A stretch of 64,000 nucleotides of DNA from Patellifolia procumbens (taxonomy: Eukaryota; Streptophyta; Magnoliopsida; Caryophyllales; Amaranthaceae), in contig CANSGD010000441.1 of assembly GCA_947645195.1 (NCBI GenBank), forward strand, positions 1,688,501 through 1,752,500, given 5' to 3'. A program made the translations under genes and the position numbers. Below, one piece after another: positions 46,972-59,758 of the stretch (the stretch's first letter is position 1; each line of letters begins with the position of its first letter). Under the pieces are notes generated by a model. It ran no database searches. It had not been told where the DNA came from and worked only from the letters and a program-made list of their open reading frames with translations.

Positions 46972-47280
46972 GGGTGGTTCTTTGAGACGAACTTGATGGA
47001 CATGTGTGATTTATATGAGGGATGAGCATTGTAGCTCTTTATGTTTCCATATCCCAGGCTTTGGGTGGTCCTTTGAGACAGACTTGATGGTTAAACCGAT
47101 TATGTTAGTGTGGATGGGCACTTGTAGCTCTAAATGTTTCCATAGCCCAGGCATTGGGTGGTCCTTTTGAGACGGACTTGATGGTTACACCATTGTTGAA
47201 TGAGAGGTTGAACTTATGTTCTTAATGATCTCATATCCCTTTTAATGGGTGGTCTATGTTGTATAGACTTGATGAGAACA
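46972..47280 (+). repeat. 92-bp tandem repeats in copia 2 3' non-coding region, unit 1
   Basis: Four degenerate copies with the core gggtggtcctttgagac and acttgatgg starting at 46972, 47063, 47156 and 47247 (periods 91-93 bp). Located between the RNase H stop and the polypurine tract. Confidence 0.8.
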
Positions 47281-47618
47281 CCTACGTGAGTGTGAAGGGT
47301 TGGCCTACTTCTATGGAAAACTTTGTGACGTTTTTCTAGAGCACTCATTAGAATCCCAAGATTTGTGGGGCCGTTTGTGCTTTCATAGCACCATATTGTG
47401 GTTTATCGTGGAACTTTCTCAAGCTCTTAGGCGTGGTGTATGTTTATAGGTTCCTTTCTATTGTCAAGGAGTTCAAGAGTAATCCACTCTTTGGTTAATA
47501 GAATACCTAGCTGCACTATGTGTTAGTTCAATCCTTTGGACACTGACATTTATGCACCAAGTCTTCCTTTTATTGCTCAGAATTTCAAGTTTGTGTTGCT
47601 CTAGCATTAGTGGGGGAT

Positions 47619-48198
47619 TGTTAGAAATAATTCTAGGAAACAGGGGTACACGGTCGTGTAGACAAGTGACATGAGAATCAGTTTGCTTACTGATTATTTT
47701 ATTCCAGAGGGACACGGTCGTGGTCATTTTGACACGACCGTGGAGGTTCAACACGCCCGTGTCCCAGAGGACACGACCTTGTCGACCTGTGAAGCGGGTT
47801 TGACGACTCGCGGTTTTTTGGCTTCTTCTTTTTAATTACGGGATTAAGTGAACCGTTTTTCCTTCTCTTTTATATACTCTCTCTTAACCTCACTTGACTA
47901 TTCATTCAATTAGAAACCCAAAACACAATGAGAGGGTTTTAATCTTCCTAGTAAGAGATTCTGAGCAGTTCTTGAGAGTTGTTCCAATCTTCCATCTCGG
48001 GTGAACGAGGTTGAAGATATCTGTGTTAATCTTGGGGGGCATCGTCATCTTGTAGACCTTCTCCGGTGGTGGCGAAATTTGCTTCTAAGACAATGGTTCT
48101 TCCACGGCGCAGATTGTTCGTGTTTGAAGAAACTAGAGAGTAATTTCTTCCTTCTCTCATTCTCTAATTTATGGAATCAACAGGTATTATTTCCAACA
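47619..48198 (+). repeat. 3' LTR of copia 2, unit 1
   Basis: 580 bp, similar to the 5' LTR but with several differences in the palindrome region (one palindrome pair is missing and an extra cccagagga segment is present). Confidence 0.88.
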
Positions 48199-48519
48199 AT
48201 GAGAACATGTATAAACGGTTTTATACTCCCACTAAATTATAATCAACATTTTAATACAAATTAACCCCAATGTTATAATCCCTCCCTCCCTTATTTGAAT
48301 CAAAACTTGAAAGAAAAATGAATTAACAACATGGTCATATATATCAACAACATGAACATTTTTTTGTTTAGTATAATATTGTTTGTCATTATTGAGTTAA
48401 TTGTATAAATCATTATTAATGAAATTACATTTTTTGAATCATTGGTGCAACCGAATTAATTATAGGAATATAATTATTTATATGAAAGTCATTTTTATAT
48501 GAATCTAATTTCTTTATGT
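48199..48519. other. Copia 1 leader remnant
   Basis: AT-rich non-coding sequence between copia 2 and the CACTA fragment; no coding signal. Confidence 0.4.
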
Positions 48520-48738
48520 TAATTTACCATGCTTTATAAAAGCGCTGCAGAAAAATTCTAAAAAAAAGTCAAATAGGATCAGTGGGCGCCTCACTTTTGA
48601 ATAATTTAAAAGCGCTGTAGAATAAGGTGCTTAACCACATCGTTGTAGTTGTTTTTATAGCGCCCCTATTCTACAACACTTGAAAAGCGTGGTAGATAGT
48701 GGAAAAAAACGCTGTAGATAAGCGTTTCTAGCGTAGTG
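48520..48738 (-). mobile_element. CACTA (En/Spm) terminal fragment, unit 1
   Basis: On the minus strand it starts CACTACGCTAGAAACG and is followed by repeated subterminal motifs (agcgctgtagaa and variants, in both directions). A matching second end was not found, so only one terminus is present; the left boundary is approximate. It lies only 17 bp from the 5' LTR of copia 1, directly after its primer site. Confidence 0.65.
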
Positions 48739-48755
48739 AGGCTAACTAATACCAT

Positions 48756-49632
48756 TGTAGGAACTTATTAGCGGAATTTCAATTATCCTATACTTAACAT
48801 CTAACCTCAAGACCAACATGCAAAGAAATCAATATGTATCAAAAGTATTATAGAACCATACCTTTAAATGTGTGTGTTCCTCTTAACAAGTTACTTCTAG
48901 TGGAGATCTTTTATAGAACGTCAAATGTCGTTCCTCTAGCATTTGTCCACGAGCAATGGAAGGATCACCACATATTCTAGTATGGAAGAGATGAACAGGT
49001 TTCACTCTCTTAATTTTTATGATGAATGAGACCGAAAATGGGGAGAAGATGGAGTAGATAAGAAACTCGCAAAAATTAGATTCCGGAGAGAAAAGATGAT
49101 CAACTCAAGTGTCTAACTCCTTTGTCATCTCTACATCACTTATATAATGAAGTTACAAAGGGAGTTACTTGTGCCTTCATTAGGGTCATAATGCCATATT
49201 TTGTGAAGCTTTATTAGTCACATAATGTCATAAATTATAAAGCTAATAACCACAATAGTTACAACTTGGTAACCTCTAAATCATCAAGTATATAGAGATG
49301 TTACAAGGTGTGGCATCATGAGATTTTATTAGTCTCATAATGTCATGCATTATAAAATATTAACGTCATGAGTTACAAACTCCTCTATCTATCACTATTC
49401 TCGACCAGCCCGTTTCTCAATGGGGTTTGGGTAATAGCCAACCAAATGCTACAATGTGTGACCTCAAAGGACACAATAAATATTAGTAGTTGGCTCAATC
49501 TAATTAATCCAACAAATCGTAATTAGCTTCTAGCAAAACGTTATGGTCACCTAATATAATTGAATATTTATCTATATAAATTATTCTTACATATTTTGAT
49601 GATTGCACTTGATCAAAGGACAAAATCCTTCA
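48756..49632 (-). repeat. 5' LTR of copia 1 (unit 1 copy)
   Basis: 877 bp, lacking the MITE found in the 3' LTR. Promoter-like TATATAA at about 49141 on the complement, and the pair tacaaagg/gttacaa motifs shared with 30863-31999. Confidence 0.85.
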
Positions 49633-50564
49633 CAAACTGAATGGTTCTCTTGCTACAGGTAGCTTGTGCAAGATTGACTGCCGAATTAATTAAATCGAAC
49701 TTCATCAGCCAGCAATTTTGGATCACTGTGAGTTGCTTGTGGTGCTGTTGAAGGATGTCTCTTCTGATCAAATATAGGATAGGTCTTCCTATCAATAACA
49801 CCCAACCCGATAGCAACCCTTTTTTCCTCATTCGGCCTCCTCTTCACAACATCATCAGTCCAACGTTGGATAAGAGGGTTCTCAGTAGGTGAACTCTCAC
49901 CTTTGAACAAAAACCTATGGAAATACACTATCTCAAGGAGTAAAATACATCCCTTGATCCTTTTGCCATTACCTCCAACACATTTCCCTACTGCTTTTCA
50001 AATCTTATCTAAAACAAAATCACATCAATCATAACGACGAATAGAATCTACATTCGCTACTGCTTTGGCCATATATAAATCAACTTGACCATTGGCAGTA
50101 GGACTTAAGAAAACTAAACACACATAAAGAACTTAGAATCCTTTGAAATCTTCCCCTCATTTTGTCAAACCTCTAATAGCCTCAAAAAACGCACCATTAG
50201 TCAATGACTCATTCCCTTAACTCTAAAATAATTCTTAGTTCGGACATCAAAGGTTCATCAGGATTCACTCCCCTCCTAATTTTCTTAATCTCAACTACCT
50301 TTTTACCTCCAATTGGGAGCTCAGATACAATAAAAAATATCATAGGGTTTTATGTTAAAACCTTTACCAACTTCTGGTAATAAAAGACGAGCGTCGTGAT
50401 TGAAATGAGAAACCAACCATGGCAACATGTCATGATAAAAGTGCTTCAACCTTAGAAAAAGCAAACCTCCAAGTCTGATTTCTTCAACTTGGGTTTTCTA
50501 TATAGGACTCAGAACTTGAGTAAGCTCATAAATAACACTAGGCCTACAATGAGTCTCTATATTT
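49633..50564 (-). pseudogene. Ulp1-like gene, N-terminal conserved domain (unit 1 copy)
   Basis: One long exon after the acceptor TTTGCAG (50565-50571, minus strand). Pieced through several stops and shifts, it reads HCRPSVIYELTQVLSP, LGGLLFLRLKHFYHDM, LPWLVSHFNHDARLLLPEVG, then KGCILLLE and FHRFLFKGESSPTENPLIQRW, to ATCSKRTIQ at the copia insertion. This pattern (a VxH/F-N-H segment, then GCILLLxIxYFHR and PLIQxWTD) is that of the domain N-terminal to Ulp1 proteases in plant MULEs (Kaonashi type, KIU genes). I recognise it by pattern only. 49928-49686 is the longest unbroken part. Confidence 0.55.
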
Positions 50565-51140
50565 CTGCAAAATGAAAAGGGTACATATATAAAAACCCTA
50601 TCAACATAAAACAACACACACAACAAACAAATAAGCTTACGAATTTTAGTAAAAAAGGGGTTCATTTAAATAAGGTGCTAATTAGGAAGAGAGTTGCTTG
50701 AGACTACCAACTTGATCTAGTAAAAGCAAAATGGTACATTTAAGTAAATAAGGGGTTCATTTAAATAAAGTTGTAATTTTGTTATTATGTTCACATAAAA
50801 TATATAGAAGGCAAACTACTATGACACATAAACATGCTAATAATAACTTTGGAGTACAATTAAAACCCAATGTGAGCAAAAGACATATAAACATACTGAT
50901 TTTCAACAAAACGAGGTTTTCCAGAATGTGAGGGCATCATTTAGAGTGGTCTAACGCGCCCAACTGCCTTCGACCTTCTCTTGCCTCCACAACAACCATT
51001 TTGCCTGATTTTCTTCTTTTCAAAGAACTCTCTGGTTCCTCATCATTTGTCATCAGTTGGATCATAATCACTTTCTCCTACATTTTCAATAAAAGAAAAT
51101 TATTCTCCAACCAATACAAAACCAAGAATAAACTGAAAGT
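50565..51140 (-). other. Intronic region of the Ulp1-like gene (unit 1 copy)
   Basis: Contains gggtacat- and ggggttcattt-type repeats typical of this gene's introns. One exon-like island at about 50890-51070 (GESDYDPTDD, then a Lys/Arg-rich KRRSK segment) is broken by a stop. Confidence 0.45.
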
Positions 51141-51142
51141 TC

Positions 51143-52097
51143 AAACAATAACGTCTTCTTCGTCCTCTTCTCTTTCTTCTTTGCCTTCTTCCTCAGCATT
51201 GTTGTCCTTCAAGTCAAGTTTTTATTTCTTCCTCGTTTCTTTTGAACACGGGCTCCCTCACTTGCTTTAAAAATTGATAAAACTTGTAAGTTACACAAAT
51301 ATATACATAACCTATGTTAAATTCTAAAATATACCCCTTTTGAAAATAAGTGTACCACCAATGTTATATAAATGGCTACCAAATTGAAGTTGATACTAAT
51401 TTAGATAGGAAAAATAATTTAGTTGATACAAATAATACCGTATTCTTCGTCCTCTTCTTTGCCTTCTTCCTCAGCATTGTCATCCTTCAAGTAAGGTTTT
51501 TCTTTCTTCCTCGTTTCTTTGGAACACGGGCTTGATCACCTGCTTTAGAAAATGATCAAACTTGTAAATTACACAAATAACCTATCTTAAATTCTAAAAT
51601 GTACCCCTTTTAAAAATAAATGTACCAGCAATTTCAAATAAATGGCTACCAAATTAAAGTTGATACTAATTTATAGAGGAAAAATAATTTAGTTGATACA
51701 AATAATACCGTCTTCTTCGCCTTCTTCCTCAGCATTGTCGTCCTTCAAGTCAAGTTTATTCTTTCTTCATCGTTTCTTTGGAACACAAGATTATTCACAT
51801 GCTTTTGAAAATGGTAATACTTGAAAGTTATAAAAATATATACATAGCCTATGTTAAATTCTAAAATGTATCCCTTTTTAAAATAAATGTACCACCGATT
51901 TCAAATAAATGGCTACCAAATTAAAGTTGATACTAATTTAAAAAGGAATTTTTTTTTTAATAGTACCATCTTCTTCATTTTTGTCTTGGTCTTCTTTTTT
52001 TTCTTCGGGTTCTTCTTCATCACCATCGTCATCCTTAAAGTCAAGTTACTCCTTTCTTCCTAATTTCTTTGAAACAGGGGCTTCCTCACTTGCTGCA
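51143..52097 (-). repeat. Tandem exon array of the Ulp1-like gene (unit 1 copy, four modules)
   Basis: Exon-like modules on the minus strand at about 51265-51143, 51540-51436, 51800-51707 and 52097-51964, each about 95-135 bp and separated by intron-like spacers containing aaatgtacc and tggctaccaaatt. Modules begin after AG (for example TAAAGCAG, TTTGCAG) and end at GT (GACG|GTATT, GATG|GTACT). Each encodes a basic KKRGRKKK-like patch followed by a Glu/Asp-rich run, with frame damage. The duplication breakpoint lies just beyond the fourth module. Confidence 0.7.
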
Positions 52098-52197
52098 AAA
52101 AATGATAAAACTTGTAAGTTATACAAATATAAAATAGCTTATCGTAAATTCTAAAATGTAACCCTTTCTAAAATAAATGTAACACCAATTTCAAAAT

Positions 52198-54399
52198 AAA
52201 AGCTTCCGGCTGTGTCATAGTCACATCCTCTTTCAAGAACCCATTCAAGAAAGCTGTTTTGACATCCATTTACCAAATTTCGTAATCATAAAAGGCAGCG
52301 ATCGGTAGGAGTATCAGAATGGACTTAAGCATTGCTGCTGGTGAAAAGTTCTCGTCATATTTTATACCATGAACTTGTTTAAACCCTTTTGCCACCAACC
52401 TTGCTTTGTAAACCTGAATGTTACCAACCTTGTTTGTTTTCACCTTGAAAACCCATTTGCAATCAATAGGTGTAACCCCATCGGGCAAATCCATCCAATC
52501 TCATACTTGATTTTCAGACATGGATGTCATTTTGGACCTCATGGCTTCAAACCATTTTTGGAGTCTTCACTCATCGAGGCTTTCTTGTAAGTAGTAAGTT
52601 CCTTAAGTTCTAAAATCATTATCCCAGAACTTTCTGTCAACAAGAAATCAACAAACCTTTTCTTTGGTATTCATGGTCTACTAGACCTAGGAGGGGCTTC
52701 AACAGGAGAAATTTTCTTCTCAATAATTTGAGAATTTTCGCACGAATTAAATTCGGGTGAGACAATAGAAGGTTTGTGTATGGAATGCATGTCCTCCAAC
52801 ACTTGGTCAGTCATGGGAGAAAATTCTTCCAAAGGAGGAACTACATCAAGCTCCACAACTGGCACTTGTGTTTCTGACTCTGACATACGTTGAACTATGT
52901 CCCCTTGTTGCTCTTCTCGAACTTCTTCGAGAAATACATTACTCCCACTTTACTTTTTGGAAATAAAATCTTTTTCCAAAAAGACACCATGACGAGAAAC
53001 AAATGCCCTCGGCTTGATTGTAGAAGTAATAGCCCTTGGTTTCTTTGGGATAATCCACAAAGAAACACTTATTTGATTTAGGGGCGAGTTTGTCTGAAAG
53101 TAAACGTTTTACATAGACCTGACAACCCCAAATACATAGAAAGGACAAGCTTGGAACTTTTCCACTTCATATCTCATATGGTGTATTTTCTACTACCTTT
53201 GATGGAGTTATATTAAGTGTGAATGCAATAGTTTCAAGAGAATATCCCCAGAAGGGTACTAGAAGGTCAGCAAAACTCATCATAGACCGAACCACATCAA
53301 GTAGAGTTCGGTTCCTCCTTTCGGATACACCATTCAACTGAGGTATTCCAGGCGGAGTTAGTTGTGAAAGAATTCCACAACTCTTCAAGTGATCACTAAA
53401 TTCTTGGCTCAAATATTGACCATCACGATCTAATTGTGGTGCTTTGATTGTCTTACCAAGTTGGTTTTGGACTTCATTGAACTTTTCAAAAGATTCCGAC
53501 TTATGCTTCATTAAGTAGACATATCCATATCTACTAAAATCAATAGTAAAAATAATGAAGTACCCAAACCCTCCCCTAGATTTTTTTCTCATTGGTCCAC
53601 ACACATCAATGTGTATTATACCCATAAGATCATTGGCCCTTTCACCTTTTCAATTAAAAGGTAACTTTGTTTTTTGTCTATTAAACATGATTCACACACA
53701 TCAAATGGCTCAAAGTCAAAGGATGTGAAAAGTCCATCTTCATGTAAATTCTAAATGTGTTTCGTGTTTATATGTCCTAAACGACAATGCCGTAAGTAAG
53801 TAGGATTAAAATCATTTGATCTATGTTTTTTGCTGTCTATGTTAAAGATGTCTTTGTCTAAGTCTAGGAAATATAGTCCATTAGACCTTTTAGCAGTGGC
53901 ATAAAACATTGAATTAAATAAACAAAGAAATAACCTTTTTCTATTATAAATGAAAACCCTTCATTATCGAAAACAGGAATAGAAATAATGTTTTTAGTAA
54001 TAGCACGAACATAGTAACAATTATTAAGCTCTAATCTTAATCCAGAAGGCAAAGGTAGACTATAAGTCCCAACTGCAACTCTTGCATTATTTCTAACGTG
54101 CAGTTCTACCTCTCCTTTAGCTAAGGTTCTACTCCTTCTTAATCCTCGCACATTCGAAACAATGTGAGAAAAACAATCGGTATCAAATACCCAAGAAGTA
54201 GATGTTGCTAAATTAAAGTCAATGACATAGATACCTAAAGAATAAGCCCCATACTCTGATCCTTTAGATACTCTCAACCTTTGGATCTAAGAACAATTAT
54301 TAGATTCCTTTCCTAATCAAGAAAGTGGTTCCCATTCAATGTATCCTTCTCAAGGATTGAACGTAAGTTAATAGGTGAATTATTATTGTTACCAGACAT
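52198..54399 (-). pseudogene. Copia 1 pol fragment, unit 2
   Basis: Second copy of 41069-43271: gag start, protease with DTD, integrase and only the N-terminal part of RT; the catalytic YVDD is absent because unit 2 begins inside RT. Integrase keeps cccc at about 53246-53250 and so reads further than unit 1 (to NTPYEI). LDRDGQYLS replaces LDRDGEYLS. A missing C near 53915 shifts the protease-region frame instead. Confidence 0.85.
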
Positions 54400-56354
54400 G
54401 ATATCTACGTAGAAGATGCAAAGTAAGAAGTATGTTTATTATAGATATTAAACATTTTAAAATAACAGCCCTGCACTTGATCAATTTCAAAATGTCCCTT
54501 TGATTAAAGTGATTCTAAGATCATATCAAACATGATTTCTAAGTGGATTTTGGCCTCAACTTAAAATCAAGTTTAAAGGTATGTAAACTCTTTTACTAAT
54601 TACAACAATTGTAATTCTTAGTTGATGGATGATTGCCAAGGTGATTGTAGCTCCCATGAAAGGAAGTTACCCACAACATTGGGGAGTGCCTTCCTAATCC
54701 CAGACAGAGCTTATCAAAACACAAAACCCATCACTATCGCTTCAAAATCCAAAATTGTTTCGATGATTTTGTTGGGCCAAACCAAACTATACATGCAAAT
54801 TTCACAAATTTAATCTACTTAGCCCAAGATTGGAAGTAACACTCTACTTTAGCAGAACCTATTACTAACGATCAAGTTTTAGTAGGCCTCCATTTGGAAA
54901 ATCATTAATCCAATATTTTTATTTTCGGGACCTAAATCAATTATTATGTTTATCTAATTACTAGTGAACATATAACATAATTAAAGCACAAGAATAATAC
55001 TCTTAAAAGCATTTTAACAATATTTAAATGCAAAATAAAAAACGTACATAATATCAAATATATATACATGTATTTTAATCAACTATTAAAATTATCATGC
55101 TTTAATCAACTATTAAAACTTTATACAACTATCATGATTTAATCAACTATTAAATTATATGGGTGTCACCAAAAATGCCATCTCAAAAAAATTTAATCAT
55201 ATATTAAATTTTATGATGTTAAAAAGTTAAGTACCAATTAATTTCCAATAAAATCAGAAATTAAATATGCAATTTAATGGTGTGTTTAATACTAATATGT
55301 TATATTCAAGAATCAAACATAAAAATTAAACAACACATTAAACAAAAAAAATTTAATCACAATATTCTAATTCAATTATGAATTTATAATAATGGAATCT
55401 TTTAACAAAAGACTTTTAATATGCAATATGACATAGAAAAGTATAAAATATTTTTAATGCTTTTAATAAGTCAAATAGTTACTAACTACTCAGTAACCCC
55501 TTGAAATTAACTAGTCAATTATCACATATAATCAACTAATGAATTCAAAGCTCATTATTTTAATGCATAAAAAAGTGATGATACTCCCAATGTAACTTCT
55601 ATCTTACATAAAGTTAATAGTTGGAAGTTTTATTAAACTCTTATTGTTATATATTATGAGATCTAATCATATTTGACTTATTTCCATCTTTTACTTCATA
55701 ACATTCCACCATCTCATCCACAACCTCCCTTTTAATCCAATTAAAATAAAATGGGAACTAAACATCGAACCAATGATCTAATCAAATATCAAACTTATAT
55801 AGTTGAACAAAATCAATAAAGTACTATTTTAATTTCTGAATCCAATTAGAAAATGGAATTTAATCACAAATTTATTTATATGTTATAATCAAATATTAAA
55901 CACAAAATTAATTATCATATTAAACACCATGAAACACCATCATAGTTTTAATTAAAATAAGAATTTAACATAGAATCAACATAAATGATATTTAATTTGT
56001 ATTAAGGGAAAAAATCGATGAATACGATATTCATCAATTAAATAGATGAACAACATGATATTATCATACCATAAAACATTTTTATGTATAATTCATTACA
56101 TTAGGCCTTATAATCCTAAATTCATGTAATCAAATAAAATTCAACATTTTAATTGTTGAAGTTCTTATACATAATCACATATTAAGCATAAAAACTAAAA
56201 CATGAATCCATGATACATATATTTCATTTTTTTAATTAACTTTTTAATCAAAACAAAAAGAACAAAGTTTTCCTACATATATTTCACCTTTGCAATTAAA
56301 CACTTTAATCAAAAAAGCATGAACAAATATAAAAATCATAAACATACATATGAG
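54400..56354 (-). other. Copia 1 leader, unit 2
   Basis: Near-identical to 43272-45226, including the tttaatcaactattaaa repeats at about 55075-55153. Non-coding. Confidence 0.55.
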
Positions 56355-59300
56355 TGTTAGAAATAATGCTAGGAAACAGGGGTACACGGGCGTGTAGTTT
56401 TCAACACGACCGTGTAGACGAGTGACATGAGAATCAGTTTGCTTACTGATTCTCGTATTCCAGAAGGACACCGTCGTGGTCATTTCGACACGACCGTGGA
56501 GGTTCAACACGCCCGTGTCAACCTGTGAAGCGGGTTTGATGACTCGCGGTTTTTTGGCTTCTTCTTTTTAATTACGGGATTAAGGGAACCGTTTTTTCTT
56601 CTCTTTTATATACTCTCTCTTAACCTCACTTGATTATTCATTCAATTAGAAACCCAAAACACAATGAGAGAGTTTTAATCTTCCTAGTAAGAGATTCTGA
56701 GCAGTTATATAGAGTTGTTCCAATCTTCCATCTCGGGTGAACGAGGTTGAAGATATCTGTGTTAATCTTGGAGGGCATAGTCATCGTGTAGACCTTCACC
56801 GGTGGTGGCGAAATTTTCCTTTAAGACAGTGGTTCTTCCACGGTGCAGATTGTTCGTGTTTGATGAAACTAGAGAGTAATTTATTCCTTCTCTCATTCTC
56901 TAATTTATGGATTCAACAGGTATTATTTCCAACAATTTAGAAGCAAAGTTTTTATCTGTTGTTTTCATTGTTGTGAAAAATCATCTGCTAAACCTGTGAT
57001 TTGGGTGAAAACTATCTTATCTTCTTTGATTTGGTTTCTATGTGCTTTGATTTCAATATGCTAGGGTTTTGTAAACCCTAATTTGAATAGGCTGGTTGGA
57101 TGGTATGATTTTCGTGGGTTTAATGACAAATTTATTTTTGCGAAAGGTTTTGACGAAATCTGCGAAAATCTGCGGAAACTTAAATGTCTCCGATATGCAT
57201 TTTTTAGTAGTGTTTTTTGGGTGTTGAGGTCACTAGGTTGGCTAAGGGCTATTCCCTATCCCAGACTCATTATGTGGAGAAATGTTGAAGAAGTTTAATT
57301 ACTTACATGATTCGCCAGTTAAGACTCCTTATGACTCTACCATTACATCGTTAAAGAATAATGGGAATAGTGTTTCTCAAGAAGAGTATGCTAAGATCAT
57401 AGGGAGTTTGATATTTTTGATGAATTGTACTCATCCTGATATTGCATTTGCTGTTAGCAGACTGAGTCGGTATACCCATAACCCTAGTGGTGAGCATTGG
57501 GGTGCGCTTAGGCGTTTGTTGAGGTATCTTAGAGGCACCATGGATTTGGGGTTAAACTTTGTGGGTTTTCCTGCAGTTCTTGAGGGCTATTGTGATGCTA
57601 ATTGGGTAACTGATAGTGATGAGGTTAGCTCTACTAGTGGATATGTTTTTACTATGTCTGGAAGTGCTATTTCCTGGAAGTCTTATAAACAGACTTGTAT
57701 TGCTCGGTCTACTACGGAGTCTGAGTTCATAGCTCTGGACCTTGGAAGCCAAGAGGCTGATTGGTTGAGGAATTTGCTGGCTGACATTCCTTTGTGGGGG
57801 AGACATGCTCCTCCTGTTTCTCTACATTGTGATTCACAGGCTGCAATTTGTGTTGCCAAGAACAGTGTGTATAATGGCAAGAAGAGGCATATTCGTGTGA
57901 GGCACGAGTCTGTGAGACAGTTTATTGTGAATGGAGTACTTTCTTTGGAGTACGTGAGAACTGAGAAGAATTTGGCTGATCCTTTGACCAAAGGGCTCAG
58001 TAAGAAGCTAGTACATGAATCGTCGAGGGGAATGGGGTTGAAACCCGTGTAAATTCCTATGGCATTCTTTGTTACTATATTAATGTAATCTGTTGGATAT
58101 TATAGCATTTTGCTATTTTCATATGTAGTTGAACTTTAAGCTTTTAACAATTATTATTATTGTGTGTATGTAAGCTTTAAAGTTATGTATATGATCCATA
58201 GCCCATGTGTGGGTGGTTCTTTGAGACGAACTTGATGGACATGTGTGATTTATATGAGGGATGAGCATTGTAGCTCTTTATGTTTCCATATCCCAGGCTT
58301 TGGGTGGTCCTTTGAGACAGACTTGATGGTTAAACCGATTATGTTAGTGTGGATGGGCACTTGTAGCTCTAAATGTTTCCATAGCCCAGGCATTGGGTGG
58401 TCCTTTTGAGACGGACTTGATGGTTACACCATTGTTGAATGAGAGGTTGAACTTATGTTCTTAATGATCTCATATCCCTTTTAATGGGTGGTCTATGTTG
58501 TATAGACTTGATGAGAACACCTACGTGAGTGTGAAGGGTTGGCCTACTTCTAAGGAAAACTTTGTGACGTTTTTCTAGAGCACTCATTAGAATCCCAAGA
58601 TTTGTGGGGCCGTTTGTGCTTTCATAGCACCATATTGTGGTTTATCGTGGAACTTTCTCAAGCTCTTAGGCGTGGTGTATGTTTATAGGTTCCTTTCTAT
58701 TGTCAAGGAGTTCAAGAGTAATCCACTCTTTGGTTAATAGAATACCTAGCTGCACTATGTGTTAGTTCAATCCTTTGGACACTGACATTTATGCACCAAG
58801 TCTTCCTTTTACTGCTCAGAATTTCAAGTTTGTGTTGCTCTAGCATTAGTGGGGGATTGTTAGAAATAATTCTAGGAAACAGGGGTACACGGTCGTGTAG
58901 ACAAGTGACATGAGAGTCAGTTTGCTTACTGATTCTTTTATTCCAGAGGGACACGGTCGTGGTCATTTCGACATGACCGTGGAGGTTCAACACGCCCGTG
59001 TCCCAGAGGACACGACCTTGTCGACCTGTGAAGCGGGTTTGACGACTCGCGGTTTTTTGGCTTCTTCTTTTTAATTACGGGATTAAGTGAACCGTTTTTC
59101 CTTCTCTTTTATATACTCTCTCTTAACCTCACTTGACTATTCATTCAATTAGAAACCCAAAACACAATGAGAGGGTTTTAATCTTCCTAGTAAGAGATTC
59201 TGAGCAGTTCTTGAGAGTTGTTCCAATCTTCTATCTCGGGTGAACGAGGTTGAAGATATCTGTGTTAATCTTGGGGGGCATCGTCATCTTGTAGACCTTC

Positions 59301-59437
59301 TCCGGTGGTGGCGAAATTAGCTTCTAAGACAGTGGTTCTTCCACGGCGCAGATTGTTCGTGTTTGAAGAAACTAGAGAGTAATTTCCTCCTTCTCTCATT
59401 CTCTAATTTATGGAATCAACAGGTATTATTTCCAACA
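56355..59437 (+). mobile_element. Copia element 2 (unit 2 copy)
   Basis: LTRs 56355-56934 and 58858-59437, same ATGAG flanks as unit 1. Longer than the unit 1 copy by 111 bp, because it keeps the whole RNase H. The 92-bp 3' repeats are present at about 58202-58515. Confidence 0.9.
57228..58052 (+). pseudogene. Copia 2 RT end and RNase H, unit 2 (fuller copy)
   Basis: ATG 57282 gives 256 codons. It retains TTESEF and the C-terminal segment with LEYVRTEKNLADPLTKGL, so the RNase H acidic set GYCDANW, TTESEF, LHCDSQ and ADPLTK is complete. The rest of the polyprotein is missing, as in unit 1, and the upstream homology (GYSLSQTHYVEK) is out of frame by one missing A. Confidence 0.88.
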
Positions 59438-59758
59438 ATGAGAACATGTATAAACGGTTTTATACTCCCACTAAATTATAATCAACATTTTAATACAAAT
59501 TAACCCCAATGTTATAATCCCTCCCTCCCTTATTTGAATCAAAACTTGAAAGAAAAATGAATTAACAACATGGTCATATATATCAACAACATGAACATTT
59601 TTTTGTTTAGTATAATATTGTTTGTCATTATTGAGTTAATTGTATAAATCATTATTAATGAAATTACATTTTTTGAATCATTGGTGCAACCGAATTAATT
59701 ATAGGAATATAATTATTTATATGAAAGTCATTTTTATATGAATCTAATTTCTTTATGT

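Larger units (their letters stand above)
45227..48198 (+). mobile_element. Copia element 2, internally deleted (unit 1 copy)
   Basis: 2972 bp with 580-bp LTRs (45227-45806 and 47619-48198), ends TGTTAG...CCAACA, and a perfect ATGAG duplication (45222-45226 and 48199-48203). A purine tract (tgggggat) precedes the 3' LTR. The primer site is degenerate (atttagaagc where atttggtatcagagc would be expected). Gag, protease, integrase and most of RT are gone; only the RT end and RNase H remain. Confidence 0.9.
30863..49632 (-). mobile_element. Ty1/copia element 1, heavily nested
   Basis: A minus-strand copia whose 3' LTR is 30863-31999 and 5' LTR 48756-49632. The target duplication is CAAGC/CAAAC (30858-30862 and 49633-49637; one mismatch). 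Removing the element joins the reading frame of the Ulp1-like gene (TIQ | LVIL). Just inside the 5' LTR is a decayed tRNA-Met primer site (TGGTATTAGTTAGCC). The polypurine tract (AAATGGGAGAT on the minus strand) abuts the 3' LTR. Later insertions inside it: PIF MITE, Mutator-type MITE, gypsy 33604-40070, copia 2, and a CACTA fragment. Most of gag is deleted. The right part was copied again by the 11.1-kb duplication. Confidence 0.85.
41069..52197. repeat. Tandem segmental duplication, unit 1
   Basis: 11,129 bp repeated directly at 52198-63436. It begins in the copia 1 RT gene (aaaagcttccgg) and ends inside the Ulp1-like exon array (ccaatttcaaaataa). The join at 52198 shares only AA with both parents. 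Contents: copia 1 pol to 5' LTR, copia 2, CACTA fragment and the 5' half of the Ulp1-like pseudogene. Scattered substitutions and small indels separate the units. Confidence 0.93.

Noticed and set aside
51001..51270. Ser-rich plus-strand frames (51001, 51350, 62240, 62589, 63692)
   Set aside because: They are the complement of the Glu/Lys-rich exon modules of the minus-strand Ulp1-like gene.
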